From the NCBI GenBank assembly GCA_013329295.1, contig DUKP01000145.1, positions 1-8,221 of the forward strand: a stretch of 8,221 nucleotides of DNA, given 5' to 3'. The translations under genes were made by a program, and so were the position numbers. The notes beneath the pieces were generated by a model. The model worked only from the letters and a program-made list of their open reading frames with translations. It was not told where the DNA came from and did not search any database. Below, one piece after another: positions 5,709 through 8,221 of this stretch; within the stretch, counting starts at the first letter, position 1, and each line of letters opens with the position of its first letter. The stretch comes from Candidatus Poseidoniaceae archaeon. Its GTDB lineage: Archaea > Thermoplasmatota > Poseidoniia > Poseidoniales > Poseidoniaceae.

Positions 5709-8221
5709 ATGAGTACTACGAAATTGATTAATTCAGTGGCAATTATTCTTACGATTTTTACTCTTTTAACAATGAGTTTTCACTCAGTAATGGACAATAG
5801 AGACTTAGAAGAATCTTCAATACTCGATGATAGTAATTCATCAATCGATTATTTTGTATCAAAAAACTCCAATGATTGGTCTTCTTCGGTTAGTGCTGCA
5901 AACCCTGTTGTATTAACCTCAGTTGAAAGTTCAAATAACAATGAAGTTATAGTTGCTGGAATAATGAGTGGTTCAACAACAATGTCTTTGGGATCACAGA
6001 GTATTACTTCAAGTCAAAATATAGAACCATGGATAGCAAAAGGCGATGCTAATGGAAATTGGCAATGGATACAAAAAGTTACGGTTACCGGGACTTCAAG
6101 TTTTGCCGAGGTAGATATTGCTGATATTTCAGTCGCACCTAATGGCGATATTTTTGCAACAGGTAGATTCTATGAGTCAATTTCATTTGGCAGTATTTCC
6201 TTAACATCTACTGGGTATTTTGACACATGGGTAGCAAAACTCTCATCTAATGGCCAATGGGTCTGGGCTGAGGCTTTACGGGGTAATGGTGATTATGATG
6301 GGACATTAGTTACTTCTATTGATTGGATTCAAAGTACTTCAATCACTACAGATTCAAATAATGCAGTAACTATAGGTGGCTTTTTCCTTGGCAATACAGA
6401 TGCAGGTAATAGTGGTGATGGAATAAATGGTAATCAATTAGATTTGAATGATGCAGAAATATTTGTTGCCAAATATTCCAATTCAGGTTTCAGTGAATGG
6501 ATTGATGATGCTAGAGGTCAAGGTTTTCAGGTAGTCAATAGTATGGTTGCAGATAATAGTAACAATGTTTGGATTTCCACTACTTTTGAGGTCAGTATGA
6601 CATTTGGTAGTGTAACTGCTAATGCAGGGATAAACGAAGTTCCAATTGGCCTAGCCAAAATTAGTTCATCGGGCATCTGGCAATCAGCATATGCAACATC
6701 TGGAAGTGGTAATTCATTGGTTACCGGTATTGATGTAGATAGTCAAAACAATTTGTACATGTCTGGTTCATTTTCGGGTAGTGTTACAATTGGCACCCAA
6801 TTGAATAGTGCAGGAGAAGATGATGCATTTGTTGCAAGTATGAGTTCTAATGGTGCTTGGCAATGGGCCAAATCAGTAGGAGGTTCAAGTTATGATACTG
6901 GTTCTGCTGTTCAATATGATGAAGCAACAGGGTACACTATACTTGGGCTTTCATCTCAAAGCTCTCTGTCATTCGGTAGTCAATCATTTTCTACTCGGGG
7001 ATTCAATGATTCGGTAGTTGTAACATTTAATTCAAATGGTAATGAAGTTGCATTATTTGATGCTGGTAGTTCAACAAATGATCAACTTTCTGACATTGCA
7101 TTGATGCCTAATGGGGCATTATTGGTAGCAGGTAATTACAATAGCACTATTGATTTTGGAAGTTCAAACGCTCCAAGTCAAAGCACATCAGTTTTGGTAC
7201 CTTATATTTGGCTAACAACAACTATTGCTGTATTAGATGCTGATAGTGACGGTGTTGCTGATGAAGATGATAACTGTCCAAATACTCCAAATCCTGGTCA
7301 AGAGAATACTGATTTAGATTCTGAAGGGGATGCATGTGATTCTGATGATGACAACGATGGAATCACAGACAACTTTCCAGACAATTGCCCTCGAAATAGT
7401 CAAACTGGATGGACTAGTACAAGAGATTTCAATAATCCATCTAATTCAACTGATTGGGATAATGATGGATGTAAGGATAATCATCCGGAAGATAATGATG
7501 ATGATAATGATGGTATCCTTGATGTGAATGACAATTGTCCAAGAACATCCTATAATCCACCAAGACCAACATGGATTTCAGATTCTATTACAGATATGGA
7601 TGGTGATGGTTGCCGAGATAGTGATGAAGACTTGAATGATGATGGCGATGCATTTGATGATTCATTTGATGACTGTCCAACCTATTACGGGACTTCAACT
7701 CAAGGTGAACAAGGATGTGCTGATTCAGATGGAGATACTTGGTCTGATGATACCGATACATGCCCTTTACAATTCGGTAATTCATCTGCTAATGGGAAAA
7801 TTGGATGTTTAGATAATGATGGTGATGGCTGGGCAAATGTCGATGACGCATTCGATTTCGAACCATCACAATGGTTAGATTCGGATGGAGATGGTTTTGG
7901 TGATAATCAAGAAGGCGTTAATGCAGATGATTGTATTGACACATCAGGAGATTCGATATTTGATAGACAAGGATGTTATGACTATGATGAGGATGGATAT
8001 TCCGATCCCGATAATTTTTGGGATTCAGGAAATGGTGCTGATGCATTCCCACAAAATCCCCTTCAGTGGTCAGATTTTGATGGCGATGGATTAGGTGATA
8101 ATTGGGGGAATTCGACATGGTTAGATAGGCCGGAAAATTGGCCAGGAGAATATGTTGAGTCAATTAATCTCAATGAGCAGGATGCATGTCCATTCCAAGC
8201 AGGTTCATCAAATCAGCAAGG
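5709..8221 (+). CDS. Secreted beta-propeller/TSP3-repeat protein, partial
   Basis: The frame is open from the ATG at 5709 to the window end (837 codons seen, no stop), and an in-frame TGA at 5703 fixes this as the first possible ATG. Residues 1-28 form a secretion signal or N-terminal anchor: Lys5, then a hydrophobic run (about 10-24, VAIILTIFTLLTMSF). Residues 71-502 hold about seven repeats of 50-60 residues with an SBBP-like pattern (a start like DSNNNLYxSG, a FGS strand, WVAKxSSNGxWxW), as in a beta-propeller. From residue 510 the protein changes to thrombospondin type 3-like repeats full of DxDxDG motifs and paired Cys, predicted to bind calcium and be cross-linked outside the cell. No Cys occurs before residue 523. 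There is no clear Shine-Dalgarno before the ATG. Such proteins are common in marine Thermoplasmatota; the substrate or adhesion role is unknown. The C-terminus, which could hold a membrane or sortase-type anchor, lies outside the window. Confidence 0.9.
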   Translation, partial: MSTTKLINSVAIILTIFTLLTMSFHSVMDNRDLEESSILDDSNSSIDYFVSKNSNDWSSSVSAANPVVLTSVESSNNNEVIVAGIMSGSTTMSLGSQSITSSQNIEPWIAKGDANGNWQWIQKVTVTGTSSFAEVDIADISVAPNGDIFATGRFYESISFGSISLTSTGYFDTWVAKLSSNGQWVWAEALRGNGDYDGTLVTSIDWIQSTSITTDSNNAVTIGGFFLGNTDAGNSGDGINGNQLDLNDAEIFVAKYSNSGFSEWIDDARGQGFQVVNSMVADNSNNVWISTTFEVSMTFGSVTANAGINEVPIGLAKISSSGIWQSAYATSGSGNSLVTGIDVDSQNNLYMSGSFSGSVTIGTQLNSAGEDDAFVASMSSNGAWQWAKSVGGSSYDTGSAVQYDEATGYTILGLSSQSSLSFGSQSFSTRGFNDSVVVTFNSNGNEVALFDAGSSTNDQLSDIALMPNGALLVAGNYNSTIDFGSSNAPSQSTSVLVPYIWLTTTIAVLDADSDGVADEDDNCPNTPNPGQENTDLDSEGDACDSDDDNDGITDNFPDNCPRNSQTGWTSTRDFNNPSNSTDWDNDGCKDNHPEDNDDDNDGILDVNDNCPRTSYNPPRPTWISDSITDMDGDGCRDSDEDLNDDGDAFDDSFDDCPTYYGTSTQGEQGCADSDGDTWSDDTDTCPLQFGNSSANGKIGCLDNDGDGWANVDDAFDFEPSQWLDSDGDGFGDNQEGVNADDCIDTSGDSIFDRQGCYDYDEDGYSDPDNFWDSGNGADAFPQNPLQWSDFDGDGLGDNWGNSTWLDRPENWPGEYVESINLNEQDACPFQAGSSNQQ
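5919..7214 (+). repeat. Seven SBBP-like propeller blades
   Basis: Repeats within the secreted protein at residues about 71-124, 138-190, 210-268, 277-330, 339-391, 399-453 and 461-502. Blades 2 and 5 are the clearest, with WVAKLSSNGQWVWAEAL and FVASMSSNGAWQWAKSVG. Blade 3 carries a longer Gly/Asn/Asp-rich loop (NTDAGNSGDGINGNQLDL). Blade 7 lacks the W-x-W ending, so the ring may close with an N-terminal strand. The blade count was made by eye. Confidence 0.7.
7236..8221 (+). repeat. Thrombospondin type 3-like calcium-binding repeats
   Basis: Starts at residue 510 with DADSDGVADEDDNCP and continues past the window end. The first unit has the classical TSP3 layout: Cys523 and Cys543 are 20 residues apart around NPGQENTDLDSEGDAC. 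Later units alternate xCP and GCxD cysteines (13 Cys seen) with variable spacing. Late units change to the form DGDGW-x-DAF-x-QW-x-DSDGDGFGDN, which is frequent in Marine Group II surface proteins. The Asp side chains are predicted calcium ligands. Confidence 0.85.

Noticed and set aside
5683..5712. Nine-codon reading frame MTTSTRSES overlapping the next ATG as ATGA
   Set aside because: It has no Shine-Dalgarno and is too short to judge; it could be a leader peptide but chance is as likely.
7493..7512. GATGATGATGATAATGATGG-like run as a microsatellite
   Set aside because: It simply encodes consecutive Asp/Asn calcium-ligand residues in the TSP3 region.
7330..8163. Short Met/Ile- or His-rich open frames on both strands in the Asp-rich region
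   Set aside because: They are out-of-frame readings of GAT/GAC/AAT-rich repeats in the secreted-protein gene.

Overview
This window reads as archaeal DNA. It carries the distal part of an RNA polymerase operon in the archaeal/eukaryotic-type arrangement: the end of rpoB, then the largest subunit split into two genes, rpoA1 (A') and rpoA2 (A''), then ribosomal protein L30e. The DNA is AT-rich by eye. The genes are tightly packed with ATGA and TGATG overlaps and strong GGAGG ribosome binding sites. The last gene encodes a very long secreted protein with Asp-rich calcium-binding repeats of the kind common in Marine Group II (Poseidoniales) and related marine Thermoplasmatota. That taxonomic placement is an inference; the archaeal assignment is solid.

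Layout, all on the + strand: 2-532, C-terminal 176 residues of RpoB; 529-3729, RpoA1 (1066 aa); 3729-5300, RpoA2 (523 aa); 5346-5645, L30e (99 aa, start chosen by its Shine-Dalgarno); 5646-5708, a short intergenic stretch flanked by two inverted repeats; 5709-8221, the N-terminal 837 codons of an exported protein that runs off the window. It has an N-terminal hydrophobic segment, about seven SBBP-like beta-propeller blades, then a thrombospondin type 3-like, Cys-paired, Asp-rich region.

RpoB, A' and A'' assemble into one RNA polymerase core: A' supplies the catalytic Asp triad and bridge helix, A'' the trigger loop, and B the clamp anchor and much of the active-site wall. L30e is a usual passenger of this archaeal operon. 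The usual continuation (nusA, rps12, rps7) is not present; the surface or secreted protein follows instead.

The polymerase is not a standard one. Two of the zinc sites at the base of the clamp (RpoB C-terminus and RpoA1 N-terminus) have lost Cys ligands. RpoA1 carries an insertion of roughly 120 or more residues with two new Cys pairs just before the conserved active-site region. The normally near-invariant HAMGGREGL motif leading into the bridge helix is changed. RpoA2 has an N-terminal extension of about 100 residues containing a helix-hairpin-helix-like domain and a basic linker. These lineage-specific changes are the most interesting content here. No RNA genes, CRISPR arrays, insertion sequences or tRNAs were seen.
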